This document shows, piece by piece, positions 1 through 9,714 of a DNA stretch of 64,000 nucleotides; the first letter of the stretch is position 1; each line of letters opens with the position of its first letter. The notes under the pieces were generated by a model. That model saw only the letters and a list, made by a program, of their open reading frames with translations. It was not told the DNA's origin and did not search any database. The DNA is taken from NCBI GenBank assembly GCA_028284805.1, contig JANQQZ010000133.1, forward strand, positions 1-64,000, written 5' to 3'. The position numbers were made by a program, and so were the translations under genes. This stretch comes from Phycisphaerales bacterium (GTDB taxonomy: Bacteria > Planctomycetota > Phycisphaerae > Phycisphaerales > UBA1924).

Positions 1-96
1 TCCGTGCTGCGCTCGCGCGTTATGGCACGTCGTCTCCCTCGGGCTGGGACTGGCCGGCGGTGTACGACGCGCCATAACGCGCGAGCGCAGCACGGA
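1..96. repeat. Inverted repeat, 33-bp arms, at the window edge
   Basis: Bases 1-33 are the reverse complement of 64-96 with one mismatch (27 against 70), around a 30-nt spacer. The 26 outermost pairs are perfect. The arms lie inside the hutG reading frame, and the outer arm creates the TAA that ends it. A hairpin this long inside a conserved coding region, reaching base 1, resembles a fold-back at a contig end. A real rearrangement cannot be excluded. Confidence 0.9.
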
Positions 97-274
97 ACGC
101 CTGAGGCCCCATCGCGGCGCCGGGCATGCCCTTGTTGAGCTGCACGCCCGTGTCGTCGGGCAGACCAATCAACGCGACGCGACAGCCTTCGGGGGAGTCA
201 CCCCGGATGAGCGATGCGAAGGAACCCGGCCGGGAACTTACCCACTCAACGGGTCTGACGTGTGCGAGTTTCAT
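20..274 (-). CDS. hutG: Formimidoylglutamase (HutG), N-terminal fragment
   Basis: This is the start of an arginase-fold ureohydrolase. The motif [17 protein letters not shown] followed by [13 protein letters not shown] matches the N-terminal strand and loop of formimidoylglutamases, which make glutamate and formamide in the last hut step. Only 84 codons are present against roughly 300 for the family, so every metal-binding motif (GGDH, DAHxD, SxDxD) is missing. The frame stops inside the 1-96 inverted repeat. The ATG overlaps the hutU stop as ATGA, so it is the third gene of hutH-hutU-hutG. The product cannot be active as written; truncation may be an assembly-edge artefact. Confidence 0.8.
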   Translation of the reverse strand: MKLAHVRPVEWVSSRPGSFASLIRGDSPEGCRVALIGLPDDTGVQLNKGMPGAAMGPQAFRAALARYGASYTAGQSQPEGDDVP

Positions 275-2001
275 TGCGTGCCTGGATCGCGCATGGGGAT
301 GTCGACGTGCCGCTCGGTCGCGCAGCGGTCGGCGGTCTCGTACCCTGCGTCGGCATGCCGGAAGACGCCCATCATGGGATCGTTTGTGAGCACGCGTTTC
401 ACTCGCTCCGAGGCTTCGGCCGTGCCGTCGGCGACGACGACCTGACCTGCGTGCTGACTGAACCCGATGCCCACGCCCCCGCCGTGATGGAAGCTGACCC
501 AGCTCGCCCCGCTGGCGACGTTCACCATGGCGTTGAGCAGAGGCCAGTCGGACACAGCATCGGTCCCGTCGAGCATGCCCTCGGTCTCACGGTTCGGGCT
601 GGCGACCGAGCCGCAGTCGAGGTGGTCGCGCCCGATGACGATGGGGGCGCTGAGATCGCCCCGGGCGACCATGTCGTTGAAGAGCAGGCCCGCCTTGTCC
701 CGCTCGCCGAGCCCGAACCAGCAGATGCGAGCGGGAAGCCCTTGCCACCCGAATCGGGGTTCGCAGGCGTTGAAATCTCCCGCGAGCAGGGCATCGGGGT
801 TCTTGTGACAGCCGAGCAGCCAGGCGTGCAAACGCTCGTTGAAGCCGCCCGCATCGCGGGGAAAGGCCTCGAGCAGAGCACGATCGGTCTTGTAGATGTC
901 AGCGGGGTCGCCCGACAGCGCCGCCCAGCGGAAGGGCCCACGCCCGAGGCAGAACTGCTCGCGGATGTACGCGGGCACGAATCCCGGGAACGCGAAGGCA
1001 TCGGCGAAGCCATTGTCCTTCGCACGCTGACGGATGTTGTTGCCGTAATCGAAGGTGACCGCGCCACGCTTCTGGAGCTCGACCATGGCGCGGACGTGAC
1101 GGGTCATCGAGTCGATGCTCAGCCGCTGGTAGGCGTCCGGATCTTCCTGGCGTGCAACGATGGCCTGCTCGAGGGAGTACTCGACCGGCACGTACCCATC
1201 AAGCGGGTCGTGAGCGGAGGTCTGATCGGTCAGGGCATCGGGAGTGATGCCTCGGTCGAGCATCCGTTCGAGCAGATCGACCGCGTTGGCGTGGACACCC
1301 ACGGAGATCGCCTGGCGCTGTTCCGCAAGGGCGAGAGCGCGATCGATCGCTGCGTCGATGTCGTCTAGAACCTCGTCGAGGTATCTGTCGTGCAAGCGAC
1401 GGTCGAGACGCGTGCGATCGACGTCGGCGATGAGGCAGGTGCCCCCGGCGAGCGTAACCGCCAGGGGCTGCGCACCGCCCATCCCGCCGCACCCCGCTGT
1501 CACGCACAGCTTCCCCGCGAGGGTGCCGCCAAAGTGCTTGCGCCCGCACTCGGCGAAGGTCTCGTATGTGCCCTGGAGGATGCCCTGCGTGCCGATGTAG
1601 ATCCACGACCCCGCGGTCATCTGGCCGTACATCAGCAGACCCTTGGCCTCGAGTTCATCGAAGTGCTGCTGTGTCGCCCAGTGGGGGACCAGGTTGCTGT
1701 TGGCGATCAGCACCCGCGGCGCATCGGCGTGCGTGCGCACGACGCCGACGGGTTTGCCCGATTGCACGAGCAGGGTCTCGTCGGGTTCGAGGCGTTCGAG
1801 CGTGCGAACGATCGCGTCGAAAGCCTCCCACGAACGCGCCGCACGCCCCCGCCCGCCGTAGACGACGAGCGTGTCGGGGTTCTCCGCGACCTCGGGATCG
1901 AGGTTGTTCATCAGCATGCGCATCGCCGCTTCCGCGGCCCAGGAACGGCAGGTGCGCTCGGTGCCGCGCGGTGCGCGGATCGTTCGGGCGTGTGTACTCA
2001 T
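271..2001 (-). CDS. hutU: Urocanate hydratase
   Basis: Converts urocanate to imidazolonepropionate, the second step of histidine breakdown; a cytosolic enzyme with tightly bound NAD+. The protein is 576 aa, slightly longer than the usual ~556. The dinucleotide motif [12 protein letters not shown] lies at about residues 168-179, and the C-terminal half has [41 protein letters not shown] and [16 protein letters not shown], all hallmarks of the family. An extra stretch of roughly 20 residues ([14 protein letters not shown]) sits just before QGLPARICW compared with the Pseudomonas enzyme as I recall it. It overlaps hutH upstream by ATGA and hutG downstream by ATGA, implying translational coupling. 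Confidence 0.96.
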   Translation of the reverse strand: MSTHARTIRAPRGTERTCRSWAAEAAMRMLMNNLDPEVAENPDTLVVYGGRGRAARSWEAFDAIVRTLERLEPDETLLVQSGKPVGVVRTHADAPRVLIANSNLVPHWATQQHFDELEAKGLLMYGQMTAGSWIYIGTQGILQGTYETFAECGRKHFGGTLAGKLCVTAGCGGMGGAQPLAVTLAGGTCLIADVDRTRLDRRLHDRYLDEVLDDIDAAIDRALALAEQRQAISVGVHANAVDLLERMLDRGITPDALTDQTSAHDPLDGYVPVEYSLEQAIVARQEDPDAYQRLSIDSMTRHVRAMVELQKRGAVTFDYGNNIRQRAKDNGFADAFAFPGFVPAYIREQFCLGRGPFRWAALSGDPADIYKTDRALLEAFPRDAGGFNERLHAWLLGCHKNPDALLAGDFNACEPRFGWQGLPARICWFGLGERDKAGLLFNDMVARGDLSAPIVIGRDHLDCGSVASPNRETEGMLDGTDAVSDWPLLNAMVNVASGASWVSFHHGGGVGIGFSQHAGQVVVADGTAEASERVKRVLTNDPMMGVFRHADAGYETADRCATERHVDIPMRDPGTQ

Positions 2002-3554
2002 CGGCTCTCTCCATCGGCTGTGAGCGAGACGAATCGTTCCAGGTCGCCCCGCCGAATCAACGACGCGATCCGTTCAATATCGGGAGCGGGGGGGCGATCG
2101 GTCGTGAATCTCGCGACCTCGGCCCGGATCATGGCATGCACGGCTTCCAGCGCGGACCCGGTCCGGAGCGGGCGATGGAACTCGAGGGCCTCGGCCGCGC
2201 AGAGCAGTTCGATCGCGACTACAGACTCTGCCAGCTCGATCACACGGCGAGCCTTGGCAGCGGCCCGCGGGCCGAAGCTGTTGTAGTCCTCGACACCCGC
2301 ACAGGTCGAGAGGTTCGCTGCAGAAGCGGAATGGCAGAGCCCGACGATCTCGTTGCACGCCGCGGCCGCGGTGTACTGCGCGATCATCAGGCCCGAGGTC
2401 ACGCCTGGCCTGCTCGCCAGATGCGGGCTCAGTCCCGATTCGGTATCGATCGCCGCAAGCATCCAGAAGACGCGCCGCTCGGCCATGCCCGCAATCGGCG
2501 CAAGCGTGGTCGCAGCATGATCGAGCGGGAGCGCGATCGGCATGCCATGGAAGTTCCCGCCGGAGACGAGTTCGGCCTCGCCATTGGCGTCCTCGACGAG
2601 CAGCGGGTTGTCGGTCACGGCACCCAGCTCGCGTTCTACCGCGGTGCGCAGCGATGCAAGCCCGTCGATCACCGCGCCGACCACCTGGGGCTGGCAACGC
2701 AGCGAGTAGGGATCCTGCACCCGGGGGTCGTTGTCGTGGTGCGAGGGGCCGATCTCGCTACCCACGAGCAGCTCGCGGAGCTCTCGCGCCGCGATCCGCG
2801 GGCCTGGGTGGCTGCGCAGCTCCGCGATACGTTCGTCGAACGGGCCCGCCGAGGCGCGGCAGGCATCCACGGAAAGAGCACCCGCCACGATCGCGGCACG
2901 CAGCAGACGCTGGGCGTCGGCCAGGATCACACAGGCTGACGCGGCCATGAGGTGCGTGCCGTTGATCAACGCCAGCCCCTCTTTCGCCTTGAGCGTGATC
3001 GGCCGGAGGCCCGCGTCCTTCAGCGCGCTCTCAGCCGGGCGAACGCGGCCCTCATGCACGCACTCACCGACCCCCGTCATACCGCACGCAATGTGGGCAA
3101 GCGGCGCAAGGTCCCCCGAGGCGCCGACCGATCCGATCGAGGGGACAACGGGCGTGATCCCCGCGTTGAGCATCACCACAAGATGATCGATCACCTCGGG
3201 CCTGACCCCGCTGCGCGCCCGAGCAAGCGACGCCGCCAGGATCACCATGCTGGCCCGGACGATGTCGTCCGCCAAGGGCTCGCCTATGCCCGCCGCATGA
3301 GACCGCACGAGATTGACCTGCAACTCGTCCAGCTCGGCGTCGCTGACACGCTCCCGCGCGAGCGACCCGAAACCGGTGTTCACCCCGTAATGGGGCAGAC
3401 CATCGGTTGCGATGCCCTCGAGCTCGCGTCGTGCCCGCTCGACTTCAACGCGTGCGCGGTCATGGAACTCGACCCTGCGATGGTCTCGAGCAACGCCCAG
3501 CACCTGTTCGGGCAGGAGCGTCGAGCTGTCGAGAGCAAGCGTGCCGTCAGCCAT
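1998..3554 (-). CDS. hutH: Histidine ammonia-lyase
   Basis: Removes ammonia from L-histidine to give urocanate, the committing step of the hut pathway. The 518-aa length fits the family. [16 protein letters not shown] at about 141-156 contains the Ala-Ser-Gly triad (145-147) that cyclises to the MIO electrophile, and HYGVNTGFG near residue 55 supplies the conserved active-site tyrosine loop. [11 protein letters not shown] and [11 protein letters not shown] further on are also family signatures. It is the first gene of the operon; a GGAGG lies about 10 nt before the ATG. Its stop overlaps the hutU start. Confidence 0.97.
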   Translation of the reverse strand: MADGTLALDSSTLLPEQVLGVARDHRRVEFHDRARVEVERARRELEGIATDGLPHYGVNTGFGSLARERVSDAELDELQVNLVRSHAAGIGEPLADDIVRASMVILAASLARARSGVRPEVIDHLVVMLNAGITPVVPSIGSVGASGDLAPLAHIACGMTGVGECVHEGRVRPAESALKDAGLRPITLKAKEGLALINGTHLMAASACVILADAQRLLRAAIVAGALSVDACRASAGPFDERIAELRSHPGPRIAARELRELLVGSEIGPSHHDNDPRVQDPYSLRCQPQVVGAVIDGLASLRTAVERELGAVTDNPLLVEDANGEAELVSGGNFHGMPIALPLDHAATTLAPIAGMAERRVFWMLAAIDTESGLSPHLASRPGVTSGLMIAQYTAAAACNEIVGLCHSASAANLSTCAGVEDYNSFGPRAAAKARRVIELAESVVAIELLCAAEALEFHRPLRTGSALEAVHAMIRAEVARFTTDRPPAPDIERIASLIRRGDLERFVSLTADGESR

Positions 3555-3580
3555 CCTGGCGGGCCTCCGAAAGCACGATG

Positions 3581-4786
3581 CTAGCTCTGCCTGGACATCA
3601 CGAGTTGCTCAACACACGACAGGAAGCGGTCGATTTCATCGACTGTCGTGGCCCAGCCCGGGCTGACGCGGAGCGCGCCCCGGTCGCCGTTCCCGAAGAC
3701 ATCGTGAAGCAGGGGGGCGCAGTGCGTCCCGCCCCGAACGCAGATGCCGTGCTGCTGATCGAGGAGCATCGCAGCCTCGCGCGGGTGCCATCCCTCCAGC
3801 GTGAACAGCACAACCGCGGTACGGCCCTCGGTGCCGGGGAGCCCCTGCAGAGTCACGCTCCGGACAGCCCCGAGCCCGTCGAGCAGACGCGCCGTCAGAG
3901 CCGCTTCGTGCGCGTGCCGGTCGGGAAGCTCGTGAAGCATGCCAGCGAGCAGCCCCGCGAAACCGACCGCGTTGATGGTCCCGGCCTCCAACGCATCGGG
4001 CAGCACATCGGGCATCCTCATGCCCTGGCCCGCAGCGCCCGTGCCGCCGCGCCGTTCGCAGAAGAACGTGCGCTGAGCGGGGTCATCGGGCCAGGCCCGC
4101 TCGCCGACGACGAGCGCGCCCGTCCCGGTCGGCCCCAGCAGCCCCTTGTGACCGGCGACGGTGATGAGATCAACGTGATCAGCCTGCATGTCAAGCCCAA
4201 CGTGACCGACGGTCTGTGCCGCGTCGACGAGCAGCAGGGCCCTCGCGGTGCGCTCCCGGATCACCGCGCCGACCTCACGCACGGGCTGGACCGTGCCCGC
4301 GGCATTGGACGCGTGGCTCAGGCAGACCAAAACCGTGTCCTCACGGACCGCATCGGACACCTCGGCGGGGTCGGTCCACCCGGTCGTGTCGCAGGGAACA
4401 ACGGACAGATCGATGTCATCGGACTCGACGTAGCACTGAAGTGTTCGGAGCACAGCGTTGTGCTCCACACTGCTGGTGACGACATGGGGACGCCCGGCCT
4501 GAGGGCAGCGGATCGCTCCACCCAGCACGCCGTGGATCGCAGTGTTCACTGCATCCGTGCACCCGTGCGACAGCACCACACGCTCGACCGCAGGTACCCC
4601 CAGTCTCTCGGCGAGCAACTCTCGGACACGCTCCGCCGGCTCGGCGGCCTCCCTGGCAAGCCTGTGCCCACCCCGACCCGGGTTCCCGGCGTGCAGTTCG
4701 AGGAAATCAGCCATCGAGCCGCCCACGCTGGGCGGCTTCGGCCAGCTGGTCGCCGCGTTGTCGAGGTAGATCACGTCGTTCCGCAT
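3581..4786 (-). CDS. Cysteine desulfurase (SufS/CsdA-like)
   Basis: PLP-dependent class V aminotransferase fold that takes sulfur from cysteine for Fe-S clusters or other thio-transfer. YLDNAATSWPKP opens the protein, SSVEHNAVLR provides the His that stacks on PLP, and TVAGHKGLLGPTGTG contains the Schiff-base lysine (about K214). RGGTHCAPLLHD near residue 356 carries the persulfide cysteine in the short SufS-type loop. The 401-aa length is normal. No SufBCD or IscU gene is adjacent, so which system it serves is open. It ends 26 nt before hutH and is transcribed the same way, but probably has its own promoter. Confidence 0.9.
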   Translation of the reverse strand: MRNDVIYLDNAATSWPKPPSVGGSMADFLELHAGNPGRGGHRLAREAAEPAERVRELLAERLGVPAVERVVLSHGCTDAVNTAIHGVLGGAIRCPQAGRPHVVTSSVEHNAVLRTLQCYVESDDIDLSVVPCDTTGWTDPAEVSDAVREDTVLVCLSHASNAAGTVQPVREVGAVIRERTARALLLVDAAQTVGHVGLDMQADHVDLITVAGHKGLLGPTGTGALVVGERAWPDDPAQRTFFCERRGGTGAAGQGMRMPDVLPDALEAGTINAVGFAGLLAGMLHELPDRHAHEAALTARLLDGLGAVRSVTLQGLPGTEGRTAVVLFTLEGWHPREAAMLLDQQHGICVRGGTHCAPLLHDVFGNGDRGALRVSPGWATTVDEIDRFLSCVEQLVMSRQS

Positions 4787-4942
4787 CGGATGCCTAGCTT
4801 ACCCCGGAACGGACCCCGTCCTCCGTGACAGATCCCCTCAGCGGCCCTGGGAGGGCCGAAACCACCCTGGAGACCGCCGATAATACATGTTATGTAAAAC
4901 TCGCCTCCTGAGGCCGCCAGGCCAGCCATGGGTTGGGGCCGG
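4787..4942. other. Intergenic region with a hairpin and a possible promoter
   Basis: This 156-bp gap lies between GH31 (ending) and the cysteine desulfurase (starting), both minus strand. A perfect 7-bp stem, CGGCCCT/AGGGCCG with a GGG loop, spans 4842-4858; it has no T-run, so it is a weak terminator candidate for GH31. An AT-rich patch at 4880-4898 reads TATTAT on the minus strand (4880-4885), a possible -10 box for the desulfurase gene, with no convincing -35. Confidence 0.4.
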
Positions 4943-7171
4943 TCAGCCGTCCAACGGGATACGGATGACCTCGCCGCCCCGGCCCTCCCCGACGAGTTCG
5001 CCGTCAGCCCCGAGCACACGGACACGCACCGCTCGGTCCGGGCGCGGCATCGAGCCGCCCAGGAACTCGCTCTGCACGGTGACCCCGTCGTCGCCAAGCT
5101 CGGCCGTGAACCGGATCCGGCGGTACTCGCCCTGCTGATAGCCCCAGCCCTCGCCCGCGTCCTCGTAGAGCAGGCCAGACGCCCGGCCCTCGTGGTCGAG
5201 CGCGATGAGGAGGGTGAGTTCGTCGTACTGGTTGGGTGTGTCACCCATGAACTCGATGACGGGGCCGCTCGGGACGATCGCGCCCGGGCGCAGGTAGAGG
5301 ATGGGCTGATTCGGATCTTCGCTGTCGCGGCCCTCGCCGTCGAAGTCGGCGAAGTCCAGTTTCTGCCAGGCGATGCCCTCGGTGTTCTCGGGCAGGTCGT
5401 GGGCGCTGGATCGATCGGGCGTGGTCTGAACGGCCACCAGGATGTCGTCGCCGATCAGGAACGAGTCGTCCTCGTCGCGGAGCCGGGGATCAGCGGGGTC
5501 GGCGAAGAACACGGGCCTGGCGATGGGCATACCCGTCCGGCTCGATTCCTCGAACAGCGTGTAGTAGTACGGGATGAGCCGGTAGCGTCGCTCGAGCGCA
5601 CGCCGGCAGCTCGCCTCGACTTCCGGGCCGAACGCCCAGGGCTCCTTGTCGATGTTGCCCGTCTGCGTGTGCCCACGGGCGAAGGGCAGGAGCGCGCCGA
5701 ATCCCATCCACCGCGCGAACATCTCGGGGGTCCCCGGGTCGATGAAGCCTCCGATGTCGGGCCCCGCGAAGGGCTGGCCCGAGAGGCCCAGGTTCAGAGT
5801 CATCGGGATCGACGTATCGAGGTGGAACCAGTTCGTGGTGTTGTCGCCCGTCCATGTCGCGCCGTAGCGGTGCCCGCCGATGTAGTTCGCGCGGCTGAGC
5901 ACGAAGGGTCGCTTGTCGGGGTTGGCCGCCATCACGCCCTCGCGGGTGGCCTTGATCATCATCATGCCGAAGACGTTGTGATAGCGGGCGTGCGGGCCCT
6001 CGCCCCCGAGCACCTCGTCGGCGCGGTGGATGTTGTCCTCGGGCATGGTCGTCGCACCGACGATCTCGTCCCCCTCGCGGATGAGGATCGCCGGCTCGTT
6101 CATGTCGTTCCAGACGCCGTCGATACCCAGAGCCATGTAGTCTTCGTAGAGCCCCGCCCACCACTCGCGGACGTGCGCCATGGTGTAGTCGGGGAAGACC
6201 ACCTCACCGGGCCAGACCTCGCCCAGATACTCGGTGCCGTCGGAGTTTCGCACCCATGCATCGATGGCGTCGCCCTGATCGTGCACGAAGTAGCCATCCT
6301 CGTTCTTGATGCCTGGGTTGATCATCCATATGTTCGCGAAGCTCTTGCCATCGAGCCATGCGTTGAGTCCGGCAGGGTCGGGGAAGTGCTCGGGGTCGAA
6401 GGTGAACGAGCGGAACCCGTCCATGTAGTCGATGTCCATCCAGATGACATCACACGGCATGTTGCGGTCGCGGAAGCCGTTTGCGATCTCCTTGACGCGC
6501 GACTCCGGGTAGTAGCTGTAGCGGCACTGGTGATAACCGATGGCCCACTTGGGCGGCATCGTGATCGTGCCGGTCAGGTCGCCGAGCTCGCGAACCACAC
6601 CCTGGGGCGAATCGGCATCGATGACGATGACCGGGTGCTCGGGCCCCTCGGACTCGAAGCGGATGCCCTCGGTGAGGTCGATGAACACGCGGTAGGTGGA
6701 GTCGGCAAGGACACCGAACGCGGAGCCGTCAGCACGGACCGCGAGCACCCAAGGGTGCGCGGTGTAGAGCGGAGACTCATCCTGATACCCGTAGGCATCG
6801 GTGTTCCAATGCTCGGTGCGCCTCCCGTTGCGAAGCAGCGGGCCGGCGGCCTGGCCCGTGCCGTAGAGGCTCGTGCCTTCCTCGATCGGAATCTCGCTCA
6901 CGAAGCGTCCGTCTTCCATGCTGAAGGAGACTTCAACGGGGAACTCATCGGGAACATCGGCGATCGCCGGCCTGGGCGACTGCAGGGCGAACGACGGCAC
7001 CATCGCCTCACGCGCAGCCTCGCTGGCATGAAAGCGGGCGGTGCGCGGACCGATCATCTCCCCCACCGGCTCGGCCCAGATTTGAGCCACGGGGATGACC
7101 ATGCAGGCCGCGAGCAAGCACATGAACCGGACGAGATGCCGCGAGACACAGGCCGTAGGTGTGGTGTCCAT
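4943..7171 (-). CDS. Secreted GH31 alpha-glucosidase
   Basis: Retaining alpha-glycosidase of family 31, likely cutting alpha-glucosides outside the cytoplasm. Residues 1-33 form a signal peptide (hydrophobic stretch ending near IWAEP). The catalytic (beta/alpha)8 barrel spans roughly 200-560. The nucleophile is Asp356 in GVWNDMNEP and the acid/base Asp443 in GATWTGDNT. YHQCRYSYYPE and DVIWMDIDYM are also typical of the family. Beta-sandwich domains flank the barrel, giving 742 aa, within the usual range. A GGAG lies about 10 nt before the ATG. The alpha-specific enzyme suggests starch or glycogen-like substrates, distinct from the beta-glucan genes nearby. Exact specificity is not readable from sequence. 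Confidence 0.92.
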   Translation of the reverse strand: MDTTPTACVSRHLVRFMCLLAACMVIPVAQIWAEPVGEMIGPRTARFHASEAAREAMVPSFALQSPRPAIADVPDEFPVEVSFSMEDGRFVSEIPIEEGTSLYGTGQAAGPLLRNGRRTEHWNTDAYGYQDESPLYTAHPWVLAVRADGSAFGVLADSTYRVFIDLTEGIRFESEGPEHPVIVIDADSPQGVVRELGDLTGTITMPPKWAIGYHQCRYSYYPESRVKEIANGFRDRNMPCDVIWMDIDYMDGFRSFTFDPEHFPDPAGLNAWLDGKSFANIWMINPGIKNEDGYFVHDQGDAIDAWVRNSDGTEYLGEVWPGEVVFPDYTMAHVREWWAGLYEDYMALGIDGVWNDMNEPAILIREGDEIVGATTMPEDNIHRADEVLGGEGPHARYHNVFGMMMIKATREGVMAANPDKRPFVLSRANYIGGHRYGATWTGDNTTNWFHLDTSIPMTLNLGLSGQPFAGPDIGGFIDPGTPEMFARWMGFGALLPFARGHTQTGNIDKEPWAFGPEVEASCRRALERRYRLIPYYYTLFEESSRTGMPIARPVFFADPADPRLRDEDDSFLIGDDILVAVQTTPDRSSAHDLPENTEGIAWQKLDFADFDGEGRDSEDPNQPILYLRPGAIVPSGPVIEFMGDTPNQYDELTLLIALDHEGRASGLLYEDAGEGWGYQQGEYRRIRFTAELGDDGVTVQSEFLGGSMPRPDRAVRVRVLGADGELVGEGRGGEVIRIPLDG

Positions 7172-7243
7172 AACGCTTACTCCAGTCTCGGTTCGGGATC
7201 CTGAACGAGTGGGCGGGTCATCGTGGTCGCAAGGCTCGCGTGC

Positions 7244-9055
7244 TCATCCGCCGAGGGCCGCGAGCACACGCTCGCGGAGCTGGTCGAAGGCGACGAGCTC
7301 GCCCTTGCCCTCATCCGTCCTCCGCTTGAATTCCACGCCCCCCTGCTCGAGGGCCTTGTCGCCGATGGTCACGCGGACCGGGACGCCAATCAGATCGGCG
7401 TCCTTGAACTTCACACCGGGACGCTCCTTGCGGTCGTCGAGCAGAACATCCGCGCCGGCTTCGCTGAGATCACGGGCGACGCGGTCGCCAGCCTCGTCGT
7501 GCTCGGGCTTCTTGGGATCCATAACGGTCACGACGGCGTGGTACGGAGCGATGGGCGTGGGCCAGCGGACGCCGCCCTCGTCGTGCGACTGCTCGATCGC
7601 CGCCGCGATCACGCGGCTCACGCCGATGCCGTAGCAGCCCATGATCACGTCGGTCTTCTTCTGGTTCTCGTCGAGCACGACGAAGTCGAAGGCCTTCGAG
7701 TAGATCGTGCCGAGCTTGAAGATGTGCCCAACCTCGATGCCTCGCCGCGCCTCGAGAGCAGCCCCCGCCTGTCGGGGGGAGGGATCCCCCGCCTGCGCAT
7801 TCCGGATCTCGGCAACACGAACGGGGCCGTCGCCGCCGGGCGCATCCGGCAACGCCAGACCGAGGTCGCGGCTCCACACGAAGCCCGTGTCGTGATGGTC
7901 CTTCGTGTCCGATCCGGTTGCCCACACGCCCTGCTGGACGCCCCGGGTCGCATCGTGGTCGATCAGCAGCAGCGTGTTCGGAACCGTCGCGGCCGTGCGC
8001 GGGCTGACATAGCCGATGGCAAAGCCGGCCTCCTTGGCGAGCTTCTCGTCGGCGAGCGCGACAGAACGCCCGGCAGCGTCGCGCACCTTGCCCTCGTTGA
8101 CTTCGTGGTCACCCCGGACCACCGCGACGACCCAGCCGGGCTCGCCGTCGGTCGTCTGGAAGACCACCGACTTCAGCATCCCGCTTGGCTCGACGCCCAG
8201 GTGCCCGGCAACCGCATCGATGCCCGGCATGTTGGGCGTGTGATGCTTCGAGAGCGACGCGTCTGAGCTGGCTTCGAAGGACCACCCCCGCTCACCGATC
8301 TCACACTTCTCGACGTTCGCCGCATAGCTCGATGCCGGGCAGACCAGGATCGTGTCCTCGCCCGTCTCAGCATTGACCATGAACTCGTGCGAGGCCGAGC
8401 CGCCAATCGGCCCTGCCTCGGCCTCGACGACCGTGAAGTCGAGCCCGCAGCGCGTGAAGATGTTGACGTACGCCTGGTAGAGCCGGTCGTAGGTCTCGTT
8501 GAGGCCCCCGTCGCCCTCGATCCGCGTGTGGAACGAGTAGGCATCCTTCATCGTGAACTCACGCCCGCGGAGAAGACCGGCGCGGGGGCGGAACTCGTCG
8601 CGGAACTTCGTCTGGATCTGGTACACGGTCAGCGGCAGCTGCTTGTAGCTCGTGACCGAGCCCTTGACGAGTTCGGTCACCGTCTCCTCATGGGTCGGGC
8701 CCAGCGCGGTGAGGCGGCCGTGCCTGTCGGTGAGTCGGAAGAGCAGGTCGCCGTAGGCCTCGTCGCGTTTCGTCCCGCCGTAGAGCTCGATCGGCACGAG
8801 CGCGGGCAGCAAGAGCTCGCTGGCGCCCGCCGCGTCCATCTCCTCGCGGACGATCTGCGACACCTTCTGGAGCACGCGGAAGCCAAGGGGCAGGAAGTCG
8901 TAGACGCCCGCAGCAACCTGACGGATGCAGCCCGAGCGCAGCATGAGCCGGTGGCTGGGTGTGGTCGCCTCCGCCGGCGCCTCGCGGAGCGTTGGGATGA
9001 GCGTCTGTGTCCAGCGGTGCGTCACGCCCGTGCGGATCGTTGAAATCGGGTTCAT
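7244..9055 (-). CDS. proS: Prolyl-tRNA synthetase (bacterial type)
   Basis: Charges tRNA-Pro with proline in the cytoplasm. Class II motifs are visible: TLREAPAEATTPSHRLMLRSG and LPLGFRVLQKV (motif 1 region), YQIQTKFRDEFRPRAGLLRGREFTMKDAYSFH (motif 2) and GCYGIGVSRV near the C-terminal side (motif 3). The long insertion between motifs 2 and 3 is the editing (INS) domain of bacterial-type enzymes, and the anticodon-binding domain follows. Length 603 aa is close to the usual ~570. There is no Shine-Dalgarno; TAGACT sits 6 nt before the ATG, suggesting a leaderless mRNA. Confidence 0.97.
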   Translation of the reverse strand: MNPISTIRTGVTHRWTQTLIPTLREAPAEATTPSHRLMLRSGCIRQVAAGVYDFLPLGFRVLQKVSQIVREEMDAAGASELLLPALVPIELYGGTKRDEAYGDLLFRLTDRHGRLTALGPTHEETVTELVKGSVTSYKQLPLTVYQIQTKFRDEFRPRAGLLRGREFTMKDAYSFHTRIEGDGGLNETYDRLYQAYVNIFTRCGLDFTVVEAEAGPIGGSASHEFMVNAETGEDTILVCPASSYAANVEKCEIGERGWSFEASSDASLSKHHTPNMPGIDAVAGHLGVEPSGMLKSVVFQTTDGEPGWVVAVVRGDHEVNEGKVRDAAGRSVALADEKLAKEAGFAIGYVSPRTAATVPNTLLLIDHDATRGVQQGVWATGSDTKDHHDTGFVWSRDLGLALPDAPGGDGPVRVAEIRNAQAGDPSPRQAGAALEARRGIEVGHIFKLGTIYSKAFDFVVLDENQKKTDVIMGCYGIGVSRVIAAAIEQSHDEGGVRWPTPIAPYHAVVTVMDPKKPEHDEAGDRVARDLSEAGADVLLDDRKERPGVKFKDADLIGVPVRVTIGDKALEQGGVEFKRRTDEGKGELVAFDQLRERVLAALGG

Positions 9056-9064
9056 GGAGCGAGT

Positions 9065-9682
9065 CTAGCCGGAGCGCCGCGCAGTCTTCGACGCCGGTTC
9101 CCGCAGCGGCACGCCCGAGGCCTCGAACGCCGCCGACCAGCGCTCCGCGGCGCGGAGTTGGTCGTCACCCGCACGCCCCGCCCACCAAACCTCACCGGGC
9201 AGCAGGCCCAGGTCGATCGCGAGATCGGCCATCTGGCGATCGCTCAGGTCCGCGAAGGGTGCCTCGATCATCGCCGCGTCGCCGGACTCGACCTCGAGCA
9301 GACGCTCGACCAGAAGGGCGCTGTTCGCGATCGCCGCGGCGCGGTCGAGGTCGACCGACTCCGGATCGAGCGGGACGCCTGCGTGCGCCGCCCAGACCAC
9401 GCGAGACGCTCCCCTCTCCTCGGCGAGACGACCCGCCGCGAGCAGCCGGTCGGCGCTACGCATCGCATACGGCAATGGATCGAGAATGGAAGCACTGTTT
9501 GCCGCCGCTTGGCGCTGCAGGAGGGCGCCGGGCGGCGACGCACTCTCCACCGACGGAAGCAGAAAGAGATCGGACGGACCGGATGAATCAGACGCGAGGG
9601 ACGACTCGGCAGCATGCACCAGCGCGATCAACGCTCCGAGATCGCCATCGGACAGGATGACCGTGCCGCCGCGGTTGCTCAC
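9065..9682 (-). CDS. QueC-like PP-loop protein lacking catalytic motifs
   Basis: The ORF track starts at 9829, but that part overlaps the GH16 gene in another frame. I place the start at the GTG at 9682, after which the protein reads like a PP-loop ATPase (205 aa). TVILSDGDLGALIALVHA aligns with the QueC N-terminus, where SGGLDS would normally stand. The C-terminal APFADLSDRQMADLAIDLG aligns with the QueC region before its zinc site, but the four zinc cysteines are absent. The fold assignment is by eye and moderately sure; if right, it is a pseudoenzyme relative of 7-cyano-7-deazaguanine synthase. TAGGCT lies 5 nt before the GTG, with no ribosome-binding site, so it may be leaderless. It sits between GH16 and proS. 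Confidence 0.6.
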   Translation of the reverse strand: MSNRGGTVILSDGDLGALIALVHAAESSLASDSSGPSDLFLLPSVESASPPGALLQRQAAANSASILDPLPYAMRSADRLLAAGRLAEERGASRVVWAAHAGVPLDPESVDLDRAAAIANSALLVERLLEVESGDAAMIEAPFADLSDRQMADLAIDLGLLPGEVWWAGRAGDDQLRAAERWSAAFEASGVPLREPASKTARRSG

Positions 9683-9714
9683 GGACAAGCCTAGCCGCAC
9701 CCGGGCGGGGCTTC

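Noticed and set aside
262-2939. Long plus-strand ORFs (262-1368, 1390-2286, 1566-2939) opposite hutU and hutH
   Set aside because: High GC lowers stop frequency; their sequences are Arg/Ala/Pro-rich shadows with no family.
4928-7204. 758-aa plus-strand ORF opposite GH31
   Set aside because: It is the antisense frame of a GC-rich GH31 gene with no domain or start signal; the minus-strand protein has full catalytic motifs.
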